A program made the position numbers and the translations under genes. A stretch of DNA of 17,015 nucleotides from Clostridiales bacterium (lineage in GTDB: Bacteria; Bacillota; Clostridia; Christensenellales; Aristaeellaceae): positions 1 through 17,015 of the forward strand of contig JAHZHX010000009.1 of NCBI GenBank assembly GCA_019420065.1, read 5' to 3'. The notes beneath the pieces were generated by a model. The model searched no databases, was not told the origin of the DNA, and saw only the letters and a list, made by a program, of their open reading frames with translations. Below, piece after piece: positions 1-6,314 of this stretch (positions are counted from its first letter, which is position 1; the number at the start of each line of letters is the position of its first letter).

Positions 1-20
1 CTTTAGCGAAATTTCATCGC

Positions 21-82
21 AGGGCATCAAAAAGACTTTTTTGATGCCCTGAGGACTATCGCTGGATAGTCCTTTTCTTTTT
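21..82 (+). terminator. Tandem hairpins with U-tract upstream of recG
   Basis: Two perfect hairpins lie back to back. The first pairs AGGGCATCAAAAA (21-33) with TTTTTGATGCCCT (38-50) around a 4-base loop. The second pairs AGGACTATC (52-60) with GATAGTCCT (65-73) around GCTG and runs into TTTCTTTTT (74-82), the form of a rho-independent terminator on the plus strand. It probably ends a gene left of the window. The recG ribosome binding site begins two bases after the U-tract, so no promoter fits between the terminator and recG. recG must be read by read-through or from a promoter overlapping the hairpins, which leaves attenuation possible. Confidence 0.75.
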
Positions 83-83
83 C

Positions 84-88
84 GGGAG
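84..88 (+). promoter_or_regulatory. Ribosome binding site of recG
   Basis: GGGAG lies 8 bases before the ATG at 97 and supports that start for recG. Confidence 0.7.
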
Positions 89-96
89 AAAACCGT

Positions 97-2100
97 ATGG
101 AGTTAAAAGATTTGCGCGGTCTGGGCTCCGCGCGCTTAGCCGCATTAGAAAATGCCGGTATCCGTACCCTGGATGATCTCATCAGCGTATATCCAGCCGC
201 CTATCGGGACACTTCCCGCATCACGCCTATCAGCTGCGTCTGCGAGGGAGCTGTTTGCTGCGTAAGCGGTACGCTGGAAGCCGCACCCAAATTATCCTTT
301 TTCAATCGGCTTGCCCGCGTAACAGCCGTGCTTCATGACAGCACCGGCTCCATACAGTTGATGTGGTACAATCAGCCCTGGCTGCAAAAGCAGCTCCATG
401 CCGGTCAGGAACTGCTGCTTTATGGCAAGCCCGAGCGCGGCAAAAACGGCCGTCTCCAGCTCGTCTCTCCCAGCATCGAGCATGAGCGCGCCATCATTCC
501 AGTCTATAAACCGCCAGCCGGTATTCCGCCGAAAATTTTTGCGGGCTGGGTGGCGCAGGCGCTGTCGCAAATGGAGACTTGCTGTCCCGAAACGCTGCCG
601 CCCGCTCTGCGCAGCCGTTACCGGCTCTGCGAGCGCAATTTTGCTTTGCGCCAGATCCATCATCCCGATACCATGGAAAGCCTGCATGCGGCGCAGCAGC
701 GTTTGGCGTTCGAACAGCTTCTGCTTTATCAGGCCGCCCTCTCCACCCTGCGAAGCCGTCCGGGGAAAGCGCTGGCGATCCCTTTCAGCGAAACGCATGC
801 CCGCAGCTTCTGGCAGTCCCTCCCCTTCCCCGCCACCGCAGCGCAGCTGCGCGTATTCCATGATATTCAGCAGGATATGGCGCGCTCTTCTCCCATGCGG
901 CGCATGGTGCAGGGCGACGTTGGCTGCGGCAAAACCGCCATTGCCTTTGCCGCCATGTATTGCTGCGCGCGTGCCGGGCTGCAAAGCGCCTTAATGGCCC
1001 CCACAGAGATCCTTGCGCGCCAGCATTTGGAAAGCGCACGTCAAATGCTGGAACCGCTCGGCATTCGCTGCGGGCTGCTGCTGGGCGGAATGAAAGCAAA
1101 AGAGCGACGTGAAGCGCTGGAAAACATCCGTTCCGGCGCCTGGCAGGTAGTCATCGGCACGCACGCGCTGCTTTCCGAAGGCATCCATTACCATAATCTA
1201 TCGCTGGTCATTACCGACGAGCAGCACCGCTTCGGCGTAACACAGCGCCATCGCCTGTCTCAAAAGGCGCTGGATGGCCAGGAGGCGCACGTGCTGGTGA
1301 TGTCGGCAACGCCGATTCCCCGCTCGCTCGCGCTCATCCTGTTTGGCGATCTGGATATCTCCATCGTTGACGAACTGCCTCCCGGCCGCACGCCGGTGCG
1401 CACGCGCATTGTGCCCGAAGCCAAGCGGGAGGCGCTGTACCGCTTCATCCGCACGCAGGCGGCTGAGGGCAGGCAAACCTATATCGTTTGCCCCCTGGTA
1501 GAAGAAAGCGAAACCATGCAGGCGCAAAGCGCGCAGGATCTCTACGCGGAATTATGCTGCGGCCCGCTGTCTGCTCTAAGGCTGGGCCTTACTTACGGCA
1601 CGCAGGACAGTGCCGAAAAAGCCCGCGTGCTTTCCGCCTTTGCCGCGGGCGAAATCGACGTGTTGGTTGCCACCACGGTGATCGAGGTCGGCGTCAACGT
1701 ACCCAACGCCACCGTTATGGTCATTGAAAATGCCGACCGTTTCGGCCTTTCCCAGCTGCATCAGCTGCGCGGCCGCGTGGGGCGCGGAAGTCAGGAAAGC
1801 TGGTGCTTCCTCATGGGCGAGGCCAACGAGCGGCTGACCGCCTTATGCGCCACAAACGATGGTTTTGTTATTGCCAACAAAGACCTGGAAATGCGCGGTC
1901 CCGGCGAGTTTTTAGGCACCGCGCAGCATGGAACGGGCATTTTCTCTCTCCTTGCCGCCGATCCCCTGCTTTTGCAGCAGACGCAGGAATGCCTGCGCTG
2001 GCTGGAAAGCGATCCCGCGCAGAACGAAGGGCTTGCCCAGGTGCAGGCCCATGCCCAGCAGCTTTTTGCCGCGCGCTTGAACCAGATAGCGCTCAACTGA
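97..2100 (+). CDS. recG: ATP-dependent DNA helicase RecG
   Basis: RecG is a cytoplasmic superfamily 2 helicase that remodels stalled replication forks and branch-migrates Holliday junctions. The 667 residues match the usual length (about 680). Residues 1-40 hold the N-terminal segment (LRGLGSARLAALENAGI, then the VYPAAYRD type motif), and an OB-like wedge domain covers roughly 45-130. Helicase motifs follow in order: Walker A GDVGCGKT (273-280), DEQH (374-377), SATP (403-406) and QLRGRVGRG (556-564). The C-terminal RecG-type region (DLEMRGPGEFLGTAQHG) is intact. The start is set by GGGAG 8 bases upstream. Its stop lies only 3 bp from the stop of the convergent ABC ATPase gene, with no terminator between. 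Function is well supported by the motifs; only the mode of transcription is unclear. Confidence 0.97.
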   Translation: MELKDLRGLGSARLAALENAGIRTLDDLISVYPAAYRDTSRITPISCVCEGAVCCVSGTLEAAPKLSFFNRLARVTAVLHDSTGSIQLMWYNQPWLQKQLHAGQELLLYGKPERGKNGRLQLVSPSIEHERAIIPVYKPPAGIPPKIFAGWVAQALSQMETCCPETLPPALRSRYRLCERNFALRQIHHPDTMESLHAAQQRLAFEQLLLYQAALSTLRSRPGKALAIPFSETHARSFWQSLPFPATAAQLRVFHDIQQDMARSSPMRRMVQGDVGCGKTAIAFAAMYCCARAGLQSALMAPTEILARQHLESARQMLEPLGIRCGLLLGGMKAKERREALENIRSGAWQVVIGTHALLSEGIHYHNLSLVITDEQHRFGVTQRHRLSQKALDGQEAHVLVMSATPIPRSLALILFGDLDISIVDELPPGRTPVRTRIVPEAKREALYRFIRTQAAEGRQTYIVCPLVEESETMQAQSAQDLYAELCCGPLSALRLGLTYGTQDSAEKARVLSAFAAGEIDVLVATTVIEVGVNVPNATVMVIENADRFGLSQLHQLRGRVGRGSQESWCFLMGEANERLTALCATNDGFVIANKDLEMRGPGEFLGTAQHGTGIFSLLAADPLLLQQTQECLRWLESDPAQNEGLAQVQAHAQQLFAARLNQIALN

Positions 2101-2103
2101 CGC

Positions 2104-2757
2104 TTACCGAATCTGCCGCAGCTTGCCCTCCTCCATTTCAAACACGTCGTCGCACAACAGCTCAATATCCGCGGGATTATGACTGGCCAGTACCAGCGTT
2201 TTCCCGCTTTTTTTCAGTTCCAAGAACAGGCTGCGCACGTTGGCCACCGCCTTTTTATCCAGTCCATTAAACGGCTCGTCCATAATCAGCAGCGGCGGAT
2301 CCTCCATGATCGCCTGCGCAATGGCCAGCCGCTGACGCATGCCCAGCGAATATTTGCCGACCCGCTTTTTGGCCGCGTCCGCCAGCTCAACCCGCTCCAG
2401 CGCGGCGCGGATCTCCGCGTCCGTAGCCTTGCCGCGAATGCCCGCCAAATATTTCAGATTGCGCCAGCCTGACATGGCCCCCAAAAAGCCCGGATGCTCA
2501 ATGATGATCCCCATATGCGCCTGCCTGCTTCCGCCCGGTCTGACGGGGATATCAAGCACCCGAATTTCGCCGCCGTCGCTGGGCATCAAGCCGCAAACGC
2601 ATTTAAGCAATACCGATTTGCCCGATCCGTTATCGCCCACCAGTCCATGGATTTTGCCCGTTTCCATCGTGGCGGAAACATGATCCAGCACGGTCTTCTC
2701 CCGAAAGCTCTTGCACAGCTCTTTTATTTCAATCGCATTCATCCTGCGCGCCCCCAT
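2104..2757 (-). CDS. ABC exporter ATP-binding protein, LanF/BcrA-like
   Basis: This is the nucleotide-binding subunit of an ABC-2 type exporter. Numbering from the ATG at 2757, Walker A is GDNGSGKS (41-48), the signature is YSLGMRQR (about 136-143), Walker B is LLIMDEP (about 156-162) and the switch histidine lies in ASHN (about 191-194). The Q-loop position reads IIIEHPGF: Glu87 replaces the usual glutamine. This E-loop is known from lantibiotic immunity ATPases of the LanF group and from BcrA-like proteins. The ATG at 2757 abuts the stop of the upstream permease and has AAGGA 10 bases before it. An in-frame ATG at 2742 (MNAIEIKEL), with GGGGG 8 bases upstream, fits the family start equally well. 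It is the last gene of the permease-permease-ATPase set. The transporter assignment is firm, and the peptide-immunity role is inferred. Confidence 0.9.
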   Translation of the reverse strand: MGARRMNAIEIKELCKSFREKTVLDHVSATMETGKIHGLVGDNGSGKSVLLKCVCGLMPSDGGEIRVLDIPVRPGGSRQAHMGIIIEHPGFLGAMSGWRNLKYLAGIRGKATDAEIRAALERVELADAAKKRVGKYSLGMRQRLAIAQAIMEDPPLLIMDEPFNGLDKKAVANVRSLFLELKKSGKTLVLASHNPADIELLCDDVFEMEEGKLRQIR

Positions 2758-3624
2758 TCAATATTGTTCCTTCAGCAGCAGGCGCGATATCGCCTTGCTG
2801 CGGTGCGCTGCCGCGACCGTCAGAAGCATGGCCGCCAGCACCATGGCCGTAATCGTCACCGCCGCCTGCGGCAGCGTGGGATAATACGGCATATCCGGAT
2901 TGACCACAATCTCCAGCCGCATAAAGGACAGGGGCGATATGCGGTAAAAACGGTAGGGCAGCTTTTCATAAATCACAAAATCCAGCACGGCGATCAGGCT
3001 GCCGCACAAAAGCGAGGGCACGCGCCCTACAAGCAGCGACAAGCAAAGGATCGTCAGCCCGATAAAGCTGGCCGCGCCAAAGCACATGGCGGCAACCACG
3101 CCCATCGCCTGCGCCGGCGCAAAGGCGTTCATATAGCTGAGCCGCATGACCACAGGCAGGTTTACATCGTCAAAGGCGTAACCGTTGGCCAGGGTATTGA
3201 GCAGTTTGCCCCATCTGGGCGTTACCGCAAGGCTGCCGCGGCTGGTCAGCATGCACAGCGTCAGCATGACCAGCGTATACATGGCGCTTACGCACAGCAC
3301 ATAGAGAATGCGCCCGCCAATCCAGGCATTGCGCGAGCAGCGCACGCTTTCAAACAGCGCGTTTTCGCGGATCAGCGGCAGATCGGAAAACAGCGCAATG
3401 CACCCCAGCCCAAATACGAACGAAAACAGATAGTTGCTGCACACGCCGGCCGTGTATCCCCAGGCATTCAGCGTTTGCCCGGTAATCAGCTGCAAGCGGC
3501 GCGCGTCCGCATTCAGGTGATAAAAATAGACAAACAAAAGACACAAAAAGGCATAGAGCGTGGGCGTCAGCATCAATTCCTTGAGCTGGACGCGGCACAA
3601 ATGCAGCACGCGTTTTATTGCCAT
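2758..3624 (-). CDS. ABC-2 type permease subunit (second of two)
   Basis: This is a 288-residue integral membrane protein with about six hydrophobic segments near residues 21-37, 60-80, 103-127, 171-198, 203-220 and 250-273. A short basic N-terminus (MAIKRVLHLCRVQLKEL) precedes the first. The layout fits an ABC-2 exporter permease of the LanE/LanG or BcrB kind. The reading frame is open back to 3942, but the extra N-terminal part is non-hydrophobic shadow sequence inside the upstream permease gene, so the ATG at 3624 is chosen. It overlaps the upstream permease by 10 bases and its stop touches the ATG of the ATPase gene, implying coupled translation of all three. Sequence similarity by eye is weak, as is usual for these permeases, so family placement rests on topology and context. 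Confidence 0.82.
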   Translation of the reverse strand: MAIKRVLHLCRVQLKELMLTPTLYAFLCLLFVYFYHLNADARRLQLITGQTLNAWGYTAGVCSNYLFSFVFGLGCIALFSDLPLIRENALFESVRCSRNAWIGGRILYVLCVSAMYTLVMLTLCMLTSRGSLAVTPRWGKLLNTLANGYAFDDVNLPVVMRLSYMNAFAPAQAMGVVAAMCFGAASFIGLTILCLSLLVGRVPSLLCGSLIAVLDFVIYEKLPYRFYRISPLSFMRLEIVVNPDMPYYPTLPQAAVTITAMVLAAMLLTVAAAHRSKAISRLLLKEQY

Positions 3625-4385
3625 AAGAACACCCGCTTTCTGAACAGCGTGCGGAAGGCGGCATAGCTCAGCGCCGTCAGGCCCAGCAAAATGCCGGCAA
3701 TCACGGCATAGACCTTTTCCGGCGTTTGCGGCTCCACACGCATGGAAATGCTTGATTGCCCGGCGCTCAGCCCCACAATGGTGACATTGGTAACGATCTC
3801 CAGCATGGCAAACAGCAGCAGCGGGCACAGGTAGATCATTCCCCTCCGATTGGTAACGGCAGCCACAACGCAGCCGATCCCGGCGCACAGCGCCCCCAGG
3901 AAAAATTGCAGGCTGCCGAAATAAAGAAAATACAGCCCCCACTGCCCCTTTTGCAGCAGCGGTTCAATGAAGGGTTCGCGGTAGGTGCTGTCCGTAAAGG
4001 GCGGAATAAAGCAGGCCATCACCCCCAGGAACAGCCACAGCCCCACCGTCAGCACAATTCCGCCCAGAATGGCGGCGGCAAAGAATTTGGCGCTGCAATA
4101 CCTTGAAAAAGAGCAGCGGTTCTGGATGGCATAGTGCGTGCGATGCTCCCAGTCCTCCGCCACAGAGGCGCAATAGGGCAGCGTGGCCGCCAGCGGCAAC
4201 AGGGTGCGGTAAGGGTTGAACTCCATCATAAAGCCATTATGCAAATGAACCCATTCTGTTCGCCCTTGAAATACGCTCAGCCAAACCATACTGTTTTGCC
4301 CCGCCGCATAGATCATCACACATATTACAAGCCCCAAATAGAAATGTATAGAACGCAGCCCGCGCTTTATTTCATTTCTGAGCAT
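3615..4385 (-). CDS. ABC-2 type permease subunit (first of two)
   Basis: This is a 256-residue membrane protein with about six hydrophobic segments near 14-28, 60-74, 102-127, 151-177, 182-205 and 225-245. Between the second and third lies SVAEDWEHRTHYAIQNRCSF, which resembles the cytoplasmic loop typical of ABC-2 permeases (acidic residue, small residues, then an arginine before the third helix). It likely pairs with the permease at 2758-3624 and the ATPase at 2104-2757 to form an exporter of peptides or hydrophobic compounds. The start at 4385 has no good Shine-Dalgarno; the upstream mRNA reads GGCGGTATATAT. No promoter was found in the 65 bases before it, so transcription may arrive from the secreted-protein genes upstream, past the hairpin at 4425-4452. 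Confidence 0.82.
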   Translation of the reverse strand: MLRNEIKRGLRSIHFYLGLVICVMIYAAGQNSMVWLSVFQGRTEWVHLHNGFMMEFNPYRTLLPLAATLPYCASVAEDWEHRTHYAIQNRCSFSRYCSAKFFAAAILGGIVLTVGLWLFLGVMACFIPPFTDSTYREPFIEPLLQKGQWGLYFLYFGSLQFFLGALCAGIGCVVAAVTNRRGMIYLCPLLLFAMLEIVTNVTIVGLSAGQSSISMRVEPQTPEKVYAVIAGILLGLTALSYAAFRTLFRKRVFLWQ

Positions 4386-4424
4386 ATATATACCGCCATT
4401 TCATTTCGTATTTTTTGCAAAGAC

Positions 4425-4452
4425 AGGGGGAGATAACTCCCCCTTCTTTTTT
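4425..4452 (-). terminator. Hairpin between small secreted gene and ABC genes
   Basis: GGGGGAG (4426-4432) pairs with CTCCCCC (4437-4443) around ATAA, with one more A-T pair outside. It directly follows the stop of the minus-strand gene ending at 4451 and precedes the permease gene. The clean T-run (TTCTTTTTT, 4444-4452) lies on the plus-strand side. On the minus strand the hairpin is followed by TGTCTTTGC, a poor U-tract. On the minus strand it may therefore be a leaky terminator or processing/stability hairpin that lowers expression of the ABC genes relative to the secreted protein. Confidence 0.55.
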
Positions 4453-4843
4453 ACGGAGTGAAAGTGCCGCTGACAGTTACTTCGCCATCAAATTTTGACT
4501 GGCTGCGATGCGCAACACGAAGCTTATAGTTATATCCATTCCGCCCAACCGTAGTGCTCAGATACGCTAACGAAAATGTGCCAATACTGCTTGTATTATG
4601 GTATTTACTGGCCGCAACGTTATCCATTTTGCGAATTTCATAATACATGCTGGCTATATCGTTATCCTTTTCCAGAACAGTCACTTTCGCAGCAGCGCCA
4701 GTTGCCGTTTCTTTCAGTGCAATTTCCTCAGCATATCCACCTGTTCCACGCGCAAGCTTCAAGCCAAACGATTTCGTTTCTGCAAAAACAGTCGCCATCA
4801 GCATCAGCAAAACGACAAGCAGCAAAGATACAAACCTTTTCAT
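4451..4843 (-). CDS. Small secreted protein, unknown function
   Basis: This is a 130-residue protein with a clear Sec signal peptide: MKR, a hydrophobic core of about 15 residues and a VFA|ET cleavage site after residue 21. The mature form has about 109 residues and no cysteine. It is rich in Thr, Ser, Ala and Lys and ends in KLRVAHRSQSKFDGEVTVSGTFTP. The alternating beta-like pattern with a terminal VSGxF/W motif reminds me of small exported DUF2712 or lactococcin 972-like proteins; this is a by-eye resemblance and could be wrong. The ATG at 4843 is preceded by GAAGAAGGA with good spacing, so the longer open frame to 4891 is not used. It sits between a larger secreted protein gene (86 bases upstream) and an exporter operon downstream. 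Base composition is AT-rich compared with the ABC genes. Function is unknown; a bacteriocin or envelope-exported factor is possible. Confidence 0.8.
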   Translation of the reverse strand: MKRFVSLLLVVLLMLMATVFAETKSFGLKLARGTGGYAEEIALKETATGAAAKVTVLEKDNDIASMYYEIRKMDNVAASKYHNTSSIGTFSLAYLSTTVGRNGYNYKLRVAHRSQSKFDGEVTVSGTFTP

Positions 4844-4874
4844 GATTTTTCCTTCTTCGTTCTGTTCAACAATG

Positions 4875-4904
4875 ATATAATCGACCGTCATATACTACAA
4901 TCAA
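4875..4904 (-). promoter_or_regulatory. Possible weak promoter for the small secreted gene
   Basis: On the minus strand TTGATT (4904-4899) and TTATAT (4880-4875) are 18 bases apart, between the two secreted-protein genes. The match is modest and the two genes could equally be one transcript. Confidence 0.3.
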
Positions 4905-4928
4905 TCGCATCCTCTCCCTTCTACATTT

Positions 4929-6002
4929 TTAATATAATTGCTTTCCCGTTATTGCGTGAAAAGCATTATATACCAAACCCTCCTGCCCTCCTTGATATGT
5001 CATTACAGACCGTACAACCCATGCAGGATACATGGTATAGCCCTTCTCAGCGTTTTGATCGGCTGTCATTGCGCAATATTCAAGCACAATTTCTTTCACC
5101 GTAATCGATTCAATGCCAGGCAAATACATATCACTATATGCATTTACCAGTGTTTCGATTGCCATTTCCGAAGTCATCGCTAATTTTGGCGCGTCTTTGA
5201 GCTTCAATTCATTAATTAACGGTGCATTAAGATAAACAATACCATTTGCTGTTACCTTTAAATGAAGTGACATTGTCAACAGCTGTGTTTCGCCTGGGAG
5301 TGCAACACTATTATCAGAATATAAACGCATGCCATTGTAATATACGGGATAATAAACATCAAAGTACTCAGACGCAGCAATTTCCTCATCATCAATATCA
5401 TCCAGCTCGTCATAGTGCGTACCAATGGCTTCCGCCAATTCGATCCTCCTTTTCAGTTGGCGGCTTATTTCCTCCTTATCCATCCTTTGACCGCGACATA
5501 CCATTCCTATTTTAAAGTTCAGCATTTCCGCCACAGTTTCCGCACATCGATCTATTTCGGCATAGGTTAAATGCGGCAAATCCATCATGTCCATCATATA
5601 CATTTTATTTTCGTCTATGAGTAAATAATTGAAAATATTCTTTCGTTTTGCGGCTTCAATTTCGCCACTTCGCAATATCAAAAGTGTATTTTCTCCACTG
5701 ATACCGCTCCAACCAAAATCTGCAAGCCATGTCATATTTTCTGTAGAAAAGCCTATCTTTTCCCAATCAATTTTCTGCATTTTCTGTCGGCAATAATCAT
5801 TGCTCAGTAGATCAATATGATATTCCTGCGCCATTGTACCATCAGGCTGCTGCATCACGTCAGCGTCAATCACCATGGGCAGACCGTCGCAGTCCACCTC
5901 GCGGTAAACATGCTGCCAGTTCTCCTCCACCCAAACCGATTCTGCCTGGGCAGCACAGCTAAGGCACAGAAGCGCAAGGAAAATGGAAACCAGCTTTTTC
6001 AT
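4929..6002 (-). CDS. Secreted protein of unknown function, 357 aa
   Basis: The first 20 residues form a signal peptide (MKK, hydrophobic core, AQA|ES). A cysteine at residue 16 lies in CLSC, which is not a proper lipobox, so a released or wall-associated protein is more likely than a lipoprotein. The mature part of about 337 residues is acidic with few strongly hydrophobic stretches. It includes a segment starting VDCDGLPMVIDADV that recalls DUF6034-type clostridial secreted proteins, an acidic run DELDDIDDEE, and a C-terminus FHAITGKQLY that recalls PepSY-like ends. Both comparisons are from memory and weak. The ATG at 6002 has AAAGGAG 11 bases upstream. The frame stays open to 6134, but that extension overlaps the promoter and is a low-complexity Phe/Leu stretch. 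It is the first gene after a consensus promoter, with a long U-rich leader. Composition is much AT-richer than flanking genes. Confidence 0.8.
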   Translation of the reverse strand: MKKLVSIFLALLCLSCAAQAESVWVEENWQHVYREVDCDGLPMVIDADVMQQPDGTMAQEYHIDLLSNDYCRQKMQKIDWEKIGFSTENMTWLADFGWSGISGENTLLILRSGEIEAAKRKNIFNYLLIDENKMYMMDMMDLPHLTYAEIDRCAETVAEMLNFKIGMVCRGQRMDKEEISRQLKRRIELAEAIGTHYDELDDIDDEEIAASEYFDVYYPVYYNGMRLYSDNSVALPGETQLLTMSLHLKVTANGIVYLNAPLINELKLKDAPKLAMTSEMAIETLVNAYSDMYLPGIESITVKEIVLEYCAMTADQNAEKGYTMYPAWVVRSVMTYQGGQEGLVYNAFHAITGKQLY

Positions 6003-6122
6003 TTTGCAGTCAACTCCTTTTTTATATTGAAAAAATAAAATAAAAACAGTGAAAACTAAAAACAAAAGAACATAAAATAAAGAAAAGAAAAAAGAGAAAA
6101 ACAGAAGTGCTTCTATGGCCGT

Positions 6123-6151
6123 ATTATAATACATCTTTTTCCATATGTCAA
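6123..6151 (-). promoter_or_regulatory. Perfect sigma-A promoter for secreted-protein genes
   Basis: On the minus strand TTGACA (6151-6146) and TATAAT (6128-6123) are separated by exactly 17 bases, a full match to the housekeeping consensus. Transcription should start near 6116, leaving a leader of about 114 bases before the ATG at 6002. It likely drives the secreted-protein genes and possibly the ABC genes beyond. Confidence 0.85.
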
Positions 6152-6177
6152 TAGAATAATTTACAATTTGGAAAAAA

Positions 6178-6225
6178 TTTTACCCAATAAATATTGCATC
6201 ATCTATCGATAATTTTTACTCAATA
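6178..6225. repeat. Direct repeat TTTTACYCAATA between divergent promoters
   Basis: TTTTACCCAATA (6178-6189) and TTTTACTCAATA (6214-6225) differ at one base and start 36 bases apart. The first copy overlaps an inverted repeat CAATA-AA-TATTG (6185-6196). They lie between the two divergent promoters, a natural place for an operator, but in DNA this AT-rich chance similarity is possible. Confidence 0.45.
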
Positions 6226-6242
6226 GCAGATCGAGTTTGTAC

Positions 6243-6271
6243 TTGACAGCATTTTTTTCCATTGCTATAAT
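6243..6271 (+). promoter_or_regulatory. Perfect sigma-A promoter for phosphoribosyltransferase
   Basis: TTGACA (6243-6248) and TATAAT (6266-6271) are 17 bases apart, a perfect consensus. Transcription should begin near 6278, giving a leader of about 40 bases to the ATG at 6321. Confidence 0.88.
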
Positions 6272-6308
6272 ATTGAACGTATTTTTGTACAATATTTCAT
6301 GTGTACAC

Positions 6309-6314
6309 AGGAGG
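6309..6314 (+). promoter_or_regulatory. Consensus Shine-Dalgarno fixing start at 6321
   Basis: AGGAGG lies 6 bases before ATG 6321 and rules out the longer open frame that begins at 6237 inside the promoter. CATGTG (6299-6304) and CACATG (6318-6323) are inverted repeats that could close a hairpin around this site and the start codon. Confidence 0.85.

Noticed and set aside
2494..3666. Long plus-strand open frame (390 aa) opposite the permease gene
   Set aside because: It is antisense to the ATPase and permease genes, rich in His, Gln, Arg and Ala with no domain, and has no ribosome site; typical shadow of GC-rich coding DNA.
3625..3942. N-terminal extension of the second permease to 3942
   Set aside because: The extension lies in the upstream permease gene, is non-hydrophobic and Cys/Arg-rich; ATG 3624 begins a normal permease N-terminus.
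2104..6002. Complete lantibiotic synthesis cluster
   Set aside because: No modification enzyme, no short Cys/Ser/Thr-rich precursor and no leader peptidase were found; only the transporter type fits.
6003..6134. N-terminal extension of the 357-aa secreted protein to 6134
   Set aside because: It would begin at the -10 element and add a Phe/Leu low-complexity run before a standard signal peptide with a good ribosome site.
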